From NCBI RefSeq assembly GCF_002937115.1, contig NZ_NHRY01000064.1, positions 1 through 35,636 of the forward strand: 35,636 nucleotides of DNA, read 5' to 3'. Below, one piece after another: positions 22,246 to 30,584 of this stretch. Position numbers and translations under genes: made by a program. Within the stretch, counting starts at the first letter, position 1, and each line of letters opens with the position of its first letter. The notes under the pieces were generated by a model. It was not told where the DNA came from, ran no database searches, and worked only from the letters and a program-made list of their open reading frames with translations. The stretch comes from Rhodopila globiformis. GTDB taxonomy: Bacteria > Pseudomonadota > Alphaproteobacteria > Acetobacterales > Acetobacteraceae.

Positions 22246-23136
22246 CTACGATACCGGCGACACCACGTTCAGCAGCTGCCGCAGCCGCGCCGCGCCGGCC
22301 GGGCCCTTGATGGCTTCCCGCCAGCCTGCCTCGGCCACCCGCTGGTGCGCCGCGATGGCCTCGTCGGCGCCGGTGATCATCGCCACCCCGGTGTGCACCC
22401 CGGGATGCGAATCGGTGCGGAACGGATTGATCGCCAGGCTCACCCGGTCCCGCGCCCGCAGTATCTTGAACGCCGACGTCGGCGGCGCCCCGGTCAGCAG
22501 ACCGAACTGCAGCCCCATCGGCTCGGCTTCCATCAGGTTGGCGATGTTCTCGACCTCCGACATCGCCACGTCGCGGCAGATCCGCCGGACGCGTTCGGAA
22601 GCATGGCCCCCGTTGACGATCCCGACCTCGATCAGCCGCTGCACCGCCGGCAGCGAGATCATGGCGATGATCGTCGGACGGCGCATGACATACATCCGCT
22701 TGCGCGCAGCCAGGATGCCCATCACCTGCTCGGCCATGCTGCGCATCGCCACCCGCTCGGGTCCGCCCTGGTCCGCGGCTTCGTCGAACGCCTCGGCCAG
22801 GGCCGAATCATAGGCTTCGGACGTCGTCAGGTAGCACAGCGGCCCCGACAACTGCAGGATCTGATCGGCCGTCTCCTCGATCTGCCGGATGCGCTCGAAG
22901 TAGCCGATCGGCCGGTTGTAGTACTCGACGCCGATGCCAAGCAGCGACAGCGGGGAAATCTTCAGCAATTCCGCCAGCCGCTTGATGGTGTCGAGCTTGA
23001 TCACCTCGCCTTTTTCATAGCGGTACAGCGCAGCGCGGGAGACGCCGAGCCGGGCGGCAATCTCCTCGGCACGAAGCCCCGATTCCAGGCGGTACGCCCT
23101 GAGCTGCTGCCCGATCTCCGTAAAACGCATCGACAT
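22246..23136 (-). CDS. XRE-family helix-turn-helix regulator with C-terminal effector domain
   Basis: A 296-residue regulator. Residues about 8-65 are an XRE-type helix-turn-helix (LRAEEIAARLGVSRAALYRY, then LDTIKRLAELL). The remaining 230 residues have no recognised enzyme motif but look like a globular ligand-sensing domain with helices and a Gly-rich segment (GLLTGAPPTSAFKIL). It lies downstream of glxR and hyi on the same strand, so it probably controls the glyoxylate genes. A perfect palindrome about 120 bp upstream of its start is a natural operator. GGAGGG precedes the ATG at a rather long distance (about 12 bases); a second ATG 2 codons later would have an even longer spacing. Confidence 0.85.
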   Translation of the reverse strand: MSMRFTEIGQQLRAYRLESGLRAEEIAARLGVSRAALYRYEKGEVIKLDTIKRLAELLKISPLSLLGIGVEYYNRPIGYFERIRQIEETADQILQLSGPLCYLTTSEAYDSALAEAFDEAADQGGPERVAMRSMAEQVMGILAARKRMYVMRRPTIIAMISLPAVQRLIEVGIVNGGHASERVRRICRDVAMSEVENIANLMEAEPMGLQFGLLTGAPPTSAFKILRARDRVSLAINPFRTDSHPGVHTGVAMITGADEAIAAHQRVAEAGWREAIKGPAGAARLRQLLNVVSPVS

Positions 23137-23254
23137 CGATTACCGGCCCTCCCCCCACGGATGCGGGTCGTTAGTGAACTGACTCATGCAAAGCAGCCGT
23201 GCAACATGTCGGAATCCGGCAAGAGCTGTCTCAGAATCGTCTTTCCGGCCTCAG

Positions 23255-23276
23255 TTTAGAGTCACCTCACTCTAAA
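23255..23276. promoter_or_regulatory. Perfect palindromic operator candidate upstream of the XRE gene
   Basis: TTTAGAGT (23255-23262) and ACTCTAAA (23269-23276) form a perfect 8-bp inverted repeat with a 6-base centre. It is AT-rich in a GC-rich setting and lies in the 191-bp gap between glxR and the XRE gene. It fits a dimeric helix-turn-helix repressor site. Confidence 0.55.
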
Positions 23277-23327
23277 ATTCAACCCCCTTTCATGCTATGG
23301 GACTCATTCCGTCGTTCTTCTCCGTTA

Positions 23328-24215
23328 TTATTTCTTATCACGAATTGAATGCGCGGCCAGCCCTTCGGTCACCTGAATCAGCGCCGAATGATCCTGCTCC
23401 GCTCCGCCGTGGGCGATGCAGGACGCAAACAGCTGCTGCACGACGGCGGTGTTCGGCAGCGCGAGGTCCAGGGCCTTGGCCGAGGACAGCGCCAAGTTGA
23501 GGTCCTTCTGGTGCAGCTTTATCTTGAAGCCGGGATCGAAGCTGCCCTTGATCATCCGCTCGCCGTGCAGTTCCAGCACGCGCGAGGCTGCGAATCCGCC
23601 GCTGATCGCCGCCCGCACCTTCGCCGGATCGGCGCCGGCCCTGGAGGCGAACACCAGCGCCTCCGACACCGCCTGGATGTTCAGCGCGACGATGATCTGG
23701 TTGGCCACCTTGCAGACCTGGCCGGCGCCGTTTTCCGGGCCGACATGGGTGATGGTCTTGCCCATCAGCTCGAACAGCGGCTTCGCCCGCTCGAACGCCG
23801 CGTCCGGGCCGCCGATCATGACGGTCAGCGTCGCCTGCTTGGCGCCGACCTCGCCGCCGGACACCGGAGCGTCCAGGTAGTCGCAGCCCTTGGCGTTGAT
23901 CCGCTTCGCGTAGTCCCTGGTCTCGATCGGGCTGATCGAGGACATGTCGATCACCAGCGTGCCTTTGCGCAGCCCCTCGGCCGCGCCGTTCTCGCCGAAC
24001 AGCACGGTCTCGACGTCGGGGGTGTCCGGCAGCATCAGGATCAGGGTCTCCGATTCGGCCGCCACGTCGCGCGGAGTCGCGACGACCCTGGCAGCTTCGC
24101 GGACGTCCCCGGTCAGGCTGGCCCGCTCGGGCACGATCAGCTCATGGCCGCCCTTCTTCAGGTTGAGGGCCATGGGGCGGCCCATGATGCCAAGGCCGAT
24201 GAATCCGATTTTCAT
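23328..24215 (-). CDS. glxR: 2-hydroxy-3-oxopropionate (tartronate semialdehyde) reductase
   Basis: A 295-residue member of the beta-hydroxyacid dehydrogenase family. The NAD(P) Rossmann motif GFIGLGIMGRPMALNL starts at residue 4, the substrate loop is DAPVSGGEVGA, and the catalytic Lys lies in VCKVANQIIV. The enzyme reduces tartronate semialdehyde to D-glycerate with NAD(P)H, the second step of glyoxylate assimilation. The neighbouring hydroxypyruvate isomerase supports this assignment over other family members. The start at 24215 follows AGGGAG by 8 bases; a GTG 3 codons upstream is embedded in that site and unlikely. No gcl gene is in the window. Confidence 0.9.
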   Translation of the reverse strand: MKIGFIGLGIMGRPMALNLKKGGHELIVPERASLTGDVREAARVVATPRDVAAESETLILMLPDTPDVETVLFGENGAAEGLRKGTLVIDMSSISPIETRDYAKRINAKGCDYLDAPVSGGEVGAKQATLTVMIGGPDAAFERAKPLFELMGKTITHVGPENGAGQVCKVANQIIVALNIQAVSEALVFASRAGADPAKVRAAISGGFAASRVLELHGERMIKGSFDPGFKIKLHQKDLNLALSSAKALDLALPNTAVVQQLFASCIAHGGAEQDHSALIQVTEGLAAHSIRDKK

Positions 24216-24270
24216 GTCGTTCACTCCCTATGGTGACTGGCGTGTCGTTGCGTCCGGGGTCGTGCCCCCC

Positions 24271-24497
24271 GTCATGGCCGGGCGTGTCCCCATGCGTATC
24301 AGGATAGGACGTCGGGCGGAGCAAGGGCTTCTCCCTATCGTCATGGCCCGGCGTGTCCGGGCCATCTACCCCCAACCGTCGAAGCGCAGATGGCCGGGAC
24401 GCGCCCGGCCATGACGGTGAGGCAACGGACCGGGCACCAGATCCTTCTCCAAGCGGTGCCCTATCCTGATAGCCATGGGGACACACCCGGCCACGAC
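24271..24497. repeat. Nested inverted-repeat element, full copy
   Basis: The outer arms 24271-24308 and 24460-24497 are inverted copies with about 34 of 38 matches. Inside, arms 24340-24367 and 24388-24415 (25 of 28 matches) form a long hairpin whose loop contains the family core. It fills most of the 308-bp gap between glxR and hyi, where no gene is seen. Parts of the same sequence recur near 32071-32137 and 34002-34155. Confidence 0.8.
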
Positions 24498-24523
24498 AGA
24501 GGGACAACGGACCCGGAGCCGTC

Positions 24524-25303
24524 TCAAACGCCGAACGTCTCGCGCCAGCCCAGTCCGGCGGTCGTCTCGCCGGCGGGGCGGTATTCGCAGCCGACCCAAC
24601 CCTGGTAGCCGAGCGCGTCCATGCGGCGGAACACGAAGGACCAGCCGATCTCCCCGGTGCCGGGCTCGTTGCGTGCCGGGACATCGGCGATCTGCATGTG
24701 CGCGATGATCGGCATGAACTGCTCCATGCGCCGGGTGATGTCCCCTTCGGTGATCTGCACGTGGTACACGTCGAACTGCAGCCCCAGGCGGTCGCGGCCG
24801 ATGGCCTCGACGATCGCGGCCCCCTGGGCCTGGGTGTGCAGGAAATACCCGGGCATGTCGCGGTGATTGATCGGCTCGATCACCAGCCGCACGCCGGCCG
24901 GCTGTGCGTGCTCGGCCGCCCAGGCGAGGTTCGCGGCATACACCGCGGTCGCCGTGGTCAGCGACACCTCGGCGGGCACGATGCCAGCCATGCAGTGCAG
25001 CAGGCGGCAGTCCAGCGCGGCGGCATAGTCCAGCGCCTTCTTGACCGACTCGCGAAACTCCCCCTGGCGGCCGGGCAGGCTGGCGATGCCGCGCTCGCCC
25101 TGCGACCAGTCGCCCGGCGGCATGTTGAACAGCGCCTGGGTCAGGCCCTCGCCGTTCAGCCGGGTGCGCAGTTCCGCCGCCGGCCAGTCATAGGGGAACA
25201 GGAACTCGACGCCCTCGAACCCCGCCTTCCGGGCGGCGGCGAAGCGGTCGAGGAACGGGATTTCGTTGAACATCATGGATAGATTTGCGGCGAAGCGCGG
25301 CAT
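24524..25303 (-). CDS. hyi: Hydroxypyruvate isomerase
   Basis: A 259-residue TIM-barrel sugar-isomerase-type protein. Metal ligands typical of Hyi are visible: the Glu in LVIEPINHRD, the Asp in QFDVYHVQ, the His/Asp of HMQIADVPARNEPGTGEI and the Glu in GCEYRPAG. It interconverts hydroxypyruvate and tartronate semialdehyde, the substrate of the adjacent GlxR. The length matches the family (about 258). The start at 25303 follows GGGAGG. Together with glxR and the XRE regulator it forms a glyoxylate/glycerate unit on the minus strand, interrupted only by a repeat element. Confidence 0.92.
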   Translation of the reverse strand: MPRFAANLSMMFNEIPFLDRFAAARKAGFEGVEFLFPYDWPAAELRTRLNGEGLTQALFNMPPGDWSQGERGIASLPGRQGEFRESVKKALDYAAALDCRLLHCMAGIVPAEVSLTTATAVYAANLAWAAEHAQPAGVRLVIEPINHRDMPGYFLHTQAQGAAIVEAIGRDRLGLQFDVYHVQITEGDITRRMEQFMPIIAHMQIADVPARNEPGTGEIGWSFVFRRMDALGYQGWVGCEYRPAGETTAGLGWRETFGV

Positions 25304-25514
25304 GGCGGACCTCCCTGATTTCCTTTAGGCCCTGACTCCCCCTGGGCCGAACCGTCTGCGGTTGGGGCCGTGCAAACATGCCCCTTGCCTGCCCGTCCGA
25401 AACACGCAACCACTGGACCTACCTTTAACAAGATAGGCATCGGCCGGGACGGAGGCTACAGGCGAGCGGTGGGCTTGGCTAGCCGCCGGCTGGGCTGACC
25501 TCGTTCAACCGCGG

Positions 25515-26576
25515 ATGGTGAGCATGATCGCCGAACGGATCCTGATGGGCCTGCTGCTGGGCGGGGTGGCGGTCGGCTGCATCCTTGTGTTGTATCCGTT
25601 CCTGTCGGCGCTGCTGTGGGCCGGCATCCTGGTGTACACCACCTGGCCGGTCTACGAGCTCCTGCGCGAGCGCCTGCGCCTGAACCGCGTGTCGGCGGCG
25701 TCGGCGATGGTGGCGCTGACCGCGGTGGTCCTGGTGCTGCCGATTGCCGTGGCGGCGCCGAGCAGCGCCGACGACGTCTCGAACCTGCGCCACATCGTCA
25801 TGGGCGCCCTGCGCGCCGGGCTGCCCAGCGCGCCGCCGTGGGTGTTCGACATCCCGCTGGTCGGCCACACCTTCGGTGGTCTCTGGGATCGCTGGGCGGC
25901 CGACATCAGCGTGATGCTGGAAGCGCTGCGCCCCTATTTCGGCATCGTGCTGGAGAACGGCCTGAGCCTGCTGCTGGGCATCGCCAACGGCGTGCTGATG
26001 TTCCTGCTGGCGCTGTTCGCCGGCTTCTTCTTCTATGTCTATGGCGAGCCGATTGCCGAGCGCCTGCGCCTGATCCTGCACCGTATCGCCGGCGTCCAGG
26101 CCGATCGGCTGATCACGGTGACGGGGGCGACGGTGCGCGGGGTGGTGTACGGCATCCTGGGCACAGCGGTCGTGCAGGGGCTGCTGACGGCGTTCGGCCT
26201 GTGGATCTCCGGCGTGCCGCGGCCGCTGCTGCTGGCGGGCGTCGCCGGAGTCCTGGCACTGCTGCCCATCGGCGCGCCGCTGGTGTGGATTCCGGCTGCG
26301 ATCTGGCTGATGACCAGCGGCCATCTCGGCTGGGGCATTTTCCTCGGCACCTATGGCCTGGTGGCGATTTCGGGCTCCGACAGCCTGATCCGGCCTTGGT
26401 TCATCGCCCGCGGCGCGCAACTTCCCTTCCTGCTGACGGTGCTGGGCGTGCTGGGCGGCGCGCTGAGCTTCGGGCTGCTGGGGATCTTCCTCGGGCCGGT
26501 GCTGCTGGGGATCGCCTTTACCTTGGTCAACGAATGGGCGCGTGGCACCGATCCCCGGGCGGCGGCGGACGAGTAA
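25515..26576 (+). CDS. AI-2E family (PerM/YdiK-like) membrane transporter
   Basis: A 353-residue membrane protein with about eight hydrophobic segments. The central region VRGVVYGILGTAVVQGLLTA and the C-terminal GALSFGLLGIFLGPVLLGI are typical of the AI-2E/PerM family, members of which export autoinducer-2 or act as Na+/H+ antiporters. The substrate cannot be assigned here. The start could be 25515 or the ATG 3 codons later (25524), and neither has a strong ribosome-binding site. It is divergent from hyi with about 210 bp between starts. Confidence 0.85.
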   Translation: MVSMIAERILMGLLLGGVAVGCILVLYPFLSALLWAGILVYTTWPVYELLRERLRLNRVSAASAMVALTAVVLVLPIAVAAPSSADDVSNLRHIVMGALRAGLPSAPPWVFDIPLVGHTFGGLWDRWAADISVMLEALRPYFGIVLENGLSLLLGIANGVLMFLLALFAGFFFYVYGEPIAERLRLILHRIAGVQADRLITVTGATVRGVVYGILGTAVVQGLLTAFGLWISGVPRPLLLAGVAGVLALLPIGAPLVWIPAAIWLMTSGHLGWGIFLGTYGLVAISGSDSLIRPWFIARGAQLPFLLTVLGVLGGALSFGLLGIFLGPVLLGIAFTLVNEWARGTDPRAAADE

Positions 26577-26635
26577 GCGGCATCGTGGCCCGGGATGGAC
26601 GATGCGCGCCATGCGACCGCGGCGACGGGCCGGCG

Positions 26636-27379
26636 TCACTTCGCGTCGTGGAAGATCACCCCCAGCGTGTGCCGCTGCCCGCTGCGGATCCGGCTGACGC
26701 CATGCCGCATCGCCACTCGGAACGCGCCGCGCGTGCCCTGCGCCGGCCGCTGGTTGACGGCGAAGATCACGCCCTGCCCGCGCGTCAGCGGCACCACCTC
26801 GGCACGCACCTGCATGCGTGGCCGCTGCTCGGTCAGCAGGAATTCGCCACCGGTGAAGTCCTCGCCGGGACGGTTGAGCAGGAAGGCGACCTGGAGCGGG
26901 AAGCACAGGTCGCCGTACAGGTCCTGGTGCAGACGATTGTAGTCGCCGGGACCGTAGCGGAGCAGCAGCGGCGTCGGCCGGGTCTGGCCGGCGGCATGGC
27001 AGCGGGCGCGGTAGGCGGCGTGGTCCGGCGGAAACGCCGGCGGACGGCCGAGCGCCCTTTCCCACCGGTTCGCCACCTCGGCCAGGCGCGGATACAGCGC
27101 GGTGCGCAGGCCCTCGATCAGCGGCGGCAACGGGTAGCTGTAGTAGCGGTACTCGCCCTGGCCGTAGCCGTGGCGGGCCATTACGACCCGGTTGCGGAAG
27201 GCGGCGTCGGTATCGAAGCCGGCGCTGAGCCCGGCGCATTCGGCCACGGTCAGCAGCGGCCCGATGACGACGTAGCCGTCGGCGTCCAGGGCGGCGCCGA
27301 TCCCCGGCCAGTCCAGGGCGTCAAGCCGATCGGCGATGGGACGGTCGTCGGCTTCGGGATGCAGGGTGAGGTCGTGCAT
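26636..27379 (-). CDS. 2OG-Fe(II) oxygenase, Oxygenase-NA/DUF2086 (COG3826) type
   Basis: A 247-residue oxygenase with the double-stranded beta-helix iron ligands H151 and D153 (LHQDLYG), distal H226 (MRHGVSR) and the 2-oxoglutarate Arg near 236 (GQRHTLGVIF). The stretches GEYRYYSYPLPPLIEGLR and RCHAAGQTRPTPLLLRYGPG match my memory of PF09859, a family proposed to act on nucleic acids; that function is weakly supported experimentally. Start 27379 follows GGAGAT; an ATG 13 codons upstream lacks a site. It converges with the AI-2E gene. Confidence 0.8.
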   Translation of the reverse strand: MHDLTLHPEADDRPIADRLDALDWPGIGAALDADGYVVIGPLLTVAECAGLSAGFDTDAAFRNRVVMARHGYGQGEYRYYSYPLPPLIEGLRTALYPRLAEVANRWERALGRPPAFPPDHAAYRARCHAAGQTRPTPLLLRYGPGDYNRLHQDLYGDLCFPLQVAFLLNRPGEDFTGGEFLLTEQRPRMQVRAEVVPLTRGQGVIFAVNQRPAQGTRGAFRVAMRHGVSRIRSGQRHTLGVIFHDAK

Positions 27380-28103
27380 GGCGGATCTCCGGCGCGGCGG
27401 CAACAATGAGGCTGACATAGGCTTTCGCGGCGCATGACACAGTGCCGGTCGCTGGAAGAACCGGCCCTGTTGGACGTGGCGGAAGGTATTTCGCCGCTTG
27501 CCTTGGCCATGACCTGCAACGACTGGGGGCTGGGTCCTTGGCGGGTGGTGCCAGGGTCATCCGGAACCGTCCGTGCCCGTTCATCCTTCCGCGATTCTCA
27601 ACACGGAGAAAGCGGAGGACCGCGAAGGGTCACGAAGACCGGACCTTGCTGGCGCATCGGGACCTGACCAGCCACATGATCGGGCTGGCGCATCAGCGCC
27701 GCTACAGGCCTGCCTGGATACCATGTGCCTGAAGAAGGGGCCGTGCTCTTCATCGCCTGAGTCGTTCACACCCCTTCATGGCCCTCGGAGGTCCTCCGTC
27801 GTCCTCCGTGTTGAAAATCGTTAGGCGATCCAGGCTCCGCCGCCGCTTAGACCCGCCCAGGACGGTGCCGCACATGTCGCCCCACCGGGCCGAGACGGAA
27901 CCCCTTTGCCCTTTGGCCTGCCAAGATCGGCAAGGGCCGAGGGTATCTCCGGCGGGCGGCAGTAGCCTGCAACGAATGGCGACCTGGACGCCTTCCGGGT
28001 CTTGCCGTGGCCGCACTGGCGCACGCACGCATATCGCGACTGGCGGACCGCCGGGTAACCGACCATGATGACGCCGGCGCCGCCAGCGCAGGAGGTTCAG
28101 GCC
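27380..28103. other. 724-bp region without a recognised gene; contains an inverted-repeat element
   Basis: Several frames are open but none shows recognisable protein sequence with a good start. The middle is occupied by inverted arms at 27591-27620 and 27791-27820. The rest appears to be non-coding spacer and the upstream region of the kinase gene. Confidence 0.45.
27591..27820. repeat. Inverted-repeat element with CAACACGGAG arms
   Basis: The left arm 27591-27620 and the inverted right arm 27791-27820 share CGATT-TCAACACGGAG and CGGAGGAC with few differences (about 26-27 of 30). The 170 bp between them has no gene. It is probably a non-autonomous repeat. Confidence 0.6.
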
Positions 28104-28190
28104 ATGGTCGCCGTCATCACCGCGGTCAGCGCCCGCCCCGGGCCGCTGGGTCGGCGCCACGCGGGCGCGCCGCCGGGGCTGTCGCCGTGA
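28104..28190 (+). CDS. Possible 28-codon upstream ORF coupled to the kinase gene
   Basis: ATG at 28104 has AGGAGG 8 bases upstream, the best ribosome-binding site in the area. The frame ends in TGA at 28188-28190, overlapping the GTG start of the kinase (28187) as GTGA. The peptide begins MVAVITAVSARPGP and resembles no known family. It may serve only to deliver ribosomes to a kinase start with a weak site of its own. Confidence 0.35.
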   Translation: MVAVITAVSARPGPLGRRHAGAPPGLSP

Positions 28191-29665
28191 CGGTTCCGCC
28201 GGAGCAGGCCGAAACCGCGCGCTTCCTCAGCCAGCTTGCCGGCGGGCCGCCGCGGGAGACGCATATTTCCGCGGTCTTCATCGGCGCCGACACGGTCTGG
28301 AAGCTCAAAAAAGCGGTCCGCATGCCGTTCCTGGATTTCACCACGGTGGCGGCGCGGCATCATTTCCTGCGGCGCGAGCTGGCGCTGAACCAGCCGCATG
28401 CGCCCGGTATCTACCGCGACGTCGCCGCCGTGGGGCGGCGCCCGGACGGTAGCCTGGCGCTGACCGCCGAGGACGAAGCTGCCGTCGATTGGGTGCTGCG
28501 CATGGCGCCGGTGCCGGAGCAGGACTTCCTCGACGTCATTGCCGCGGCAGGCGGGCTGACCCTGGCGTTGCAGGATGCGTTGGGCGACTGCGTGGCACGC
28601 TACCACGCGCCGCTGCCGCCAGTGACGGACTGGGACAGCGCCGCCGCGCTGCGGCGCATCACCCGCGGCAACGTCCAGTCGGCGCTGGCGGCCCGCCTGC
28701 CCGAGGCAGAGGTCCGCCGCTGGCAACAGGGGATGGAATCCGCGATCATGGCGCGCGCCGCCTGGCTCGCCGGACGCGCCGGCGGCGGGTTCGTCCGGCG
28801 CTGCCACGGCGACCTGCACCTGGGCAACCTGTGCCTGTGGCAGGGCGTGCCCGTCGCCTTCGACGCCCTGGAGTTCGACGAGGCGATGGCGACGATCGAT
28901 GTCGGCTACGACCTGGCCTTCCTGCTGATGGACCTCGACCACCGCGTCGGGCGGGCGGCCGCGAATCGGGTGATGAACCGCTATGTTGCCCGCACCGGCG
29001 ACGCCGGCCTGACCGCCGGGTTGCCGGTGTTCCTGTCGCAGCGGGCGATGGTGCGCGCCCACGTGCTGGCGGCGATGGAGCGTGGTGAGGAGGCGCAGGT
29101 GTACCTGCAGGCGGCGAGCGCCTACCTGTCGCCGCCGCCCGCCCGGGTACTTGCCATCGGCGGCCTGCAAGGCACCGGCAAGAGCACCATCGCACGGGCG
29201 ATCGCCCCGGACTTCGGCCCGGCGCCGGGCGCGCTGGTACTGCGCAGCGACGAGCTTCGCAAGCGCCTGCACGGCGTGGCGCCGGAGGCGAAACTGCCGC
29301 CGGAGGCATATTCCCAATCCGCCAACGCGGCCGTGAATCACGCCCTGATCGACCTGGCCCGCACCGGTGCGGCCGGTGGCCACGGCGTCATCGTGGATGC
29401 GACGTTCCTCGACAGGGCAATGCGCCACGACCTGGGCGCTGCCATCCGGGCCGAATCGATCCCGTTCACCGGCGTCTGGCTGCAGGCGCCGCTGGCGGTG
29501 CTGGAGCGGCGCATTGCGGCCCGGCAGGGCGATGCCTCCGACGCCACGGTCGCGGTGCTGCGCCAGGCGGTGGCGGCTGATCCCGGCGCGGGCGACTGGC
29601 GGGCGGTGGATGCGCGCGACGGCGCGCAGGCGGTGCGGGACATCCGTGCCGCCGTCGCCGGATAG
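28187..29665 (+). CDS. Bifunctional APH-like / P-loop (AAA_33) kinase
   Basis: A 492-residue fusion. The N-terminal part (about 1-310) resembles aminoglycoside/choline kinases, with the substrate and catalytic loop HGDLHLGN (207-214) and a downstream acidic IDVGYDLAFLLMDLD. The C-terminal part (about 320-490) is a P-loop nucleotide kinase with Walker A GLQGTGKS (326-333) and RSDELRKRLHG. Such fusions occur widely in proteobacteria as 'AAA family ATPase/aminoglycoside phosphotransferase', with unknown substrate. I choose the GTG at 28187 because homologous sequence (PPEQAETARFLSQL) begins there. An ATG 60 codons earlier would add a low-complexity Ala/Arg/Gly stretch with no site. Confidence 0.8.
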   Translation: MTVPPEQAETARFLSQLAGGPPRETHISAVFIGADTVWKLKKAVRMPFLDFTTVAARHHFLRRELALNQPHAPGIYRDVAAVGRRPDGSLALTAEDEAAVDWVLRMAPVPEQDFLDVIAAAGGLTLALQDALGDCVARYHAPLPPVTDWDSAAALRRITRGNVQSALAARLPEAEVRRWQQGMESAIMARAAWLAGRAGGGFVRRCHGDLHLGNLCLWQGVPVAFDALEFDEAMATIDVGYDLAFLLMDLDHRVGRAAANRVMNRYVARTGDAGLTAGLPVFLSQRAMVRAHVLAAMERGEEAQVYLQAASAYLSPPPARVLAIGGLQGTGKSTIARAIAPDFGPAPGALVLRSDELRKRLHGVAPEAKLPPEAYSQSANAAVNHALIDLARTGAAGGHGVIVDATFLDRAMRHDLGAAIRAESIPFTGVWLQAPLAVLERRIAARQGDASDATVAVLRQAVAADPGAGDWRAVDARDGAQAVRDIRAAVAG

Positions 29666-30194
29666 CGGCACGCCGCACGGGCATCGGGACAAGGTGGCGG
29701 ATCGACAACGATTTCGTGCCATGTCCGTTGCCGCTCCGCCATGCCCCCCGAAAGCGCCCACATGATGGGACGCGGGAGCACGGCCACCGCGTCATGGCCC
29801 GTGCCGGATTCACCGCTCCATTCCGGTTGGCCGGACGCCAGGCGCACCGCCCGGACCCGTGGCGGCGCTGCCGGGACCAGATGCGCGGCCCGCTGACCGC
29901 AGTTCGGATTTTCGTGCCAACTCCGAACCTTGATCGATTCGACTCAGCCCACAACGGTGTGAGCGACGTTCAATTCTTCGACGGTCTGTTTTGAATGCGG
30001 TACTGCCGCGCTGACCTCGCCGCCGTCCTGGATCCGGCCAGGCGGCGCCGGCAGGCTACAGCAGACCGCAGGTTGGTTGGGACGCAAAGACGGCAGGTCT
30101 CGACCGGCCGGCGGTCTGCTGTAGCCAAGCGGAACTGGCCACGGCCCCCGCGGCGCGCCCACCGGGTGGCCGTGGCCAATGCAGGCTGCGCGGG
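29666..30194. other. 529-bp region without a recognised gene; contains a long hairpin
   Basis: No protein gene is supported. The right half contains a 16-bp perfect inverted repeat (30054-30126) described separately. The left half shows only short frames of biased composition. Confidence 0.45.
30054..30126. repeat. 16-bp perfect stem with a 41-base loop
   Basis: GGCTACAGCAGACCGC (30054-30069) is perfectly complementary to 30111-30126. The loop contains GGTTGGTTGGGACGCAAAG and then CGGCAGGTCTCGACCGG. GGGACGCAAAG also occurs in c-di-GMP-I riboswitches, but the other conserved parts are missing. It lies between two genes that both point away from or towards it without obvious downstream control. 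Confidence 0.6.
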
Positions 30195-30386
30195 CTATTC
30201 CTGCCGCTCTTCCCGCGCCGAGCCGTCGGCCTCCGCCCCGGTAAAGGGATTCAACGCGTCGTTCCGGCCGTTCATCCGCGTCCAGGCGATCTTGTGGGCC
30301 GCGCGGTTCAGATCGGACTGACTCTCCATCCGTTCGGGCTCACGATCAGCCTTGGCCTGCTTGCTCTGCGATTTGCTCTTATTCAT
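30195..30386 (-). CDS. Small hydrophilic hypothetical protein, 63 residues
   Basis: A 63-residue, highly charged protein with no hydrophobic core: it starts MNKSKSQSKQAKADREPE, continues NRAAHKIAWTRMNGRNDAL and ends acidic. GGGAGGG lies 4 bases before the ATG, which supports translation. Its composition suggests a disordered or stress-related protein, but I recognise no family. A TATAAA on the minus strand (30475-30470) could be its -10 element, with no clear -35. Confidence 0.6.
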   Translation of the reverse strand: MNKSKSQSKQAKADREPERMESQSDLNRAAHKIAWTRMNGRNDALNPFTGAEADGSAREERQE

Positions 30387-30469
30387 TCGACCCTCCCGTT
30401 CAGTGTGTAGCCGGCGGATCGCCGCAGAGGACAGAATAGTGCGGGTCTCGGCGAGGCCGGCAGCGGCGC

Positions 30470-30475
30470 TTTATA
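30470..30475 (-). promoter_or_regulatory. Candidate -10 element for the 63-residue gene
   Basis: TATAAA on the minus strand lies 84 bp before the ATG at 30386. No -35 of good quality is found at the expected spacing, so an alternative sigma factor or activator may be involved. Confidence 0.25.
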
Positions 30476-30584
30476 GCTTCTACTGAACAGCAGCGCGATC
30501 ATCGAAGTCAAACGATCGCCATCCGGCGGCCGCACCGTGCGCCCGCCGCAACAACGAACCGCACCGGCAGCAGCGCTCGGGCCC

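Noticed and set aside
28007-28186. N-terminal extension of the kinase to the ATG at 28007
   Set aside because: The extra 60 residues are low-complexity Ala/Arg/Gly/His without a ribosome-binding site. Family-like sequence begins at the GTG at 28187.
30054-30126. c-di-GMP-I riboswitch
   Set aside because: Only GGGACGCAAAG matches. The 5' half with GGCAAAC and the GNRA tetraloop is missing, and no gene lies properly downstream.
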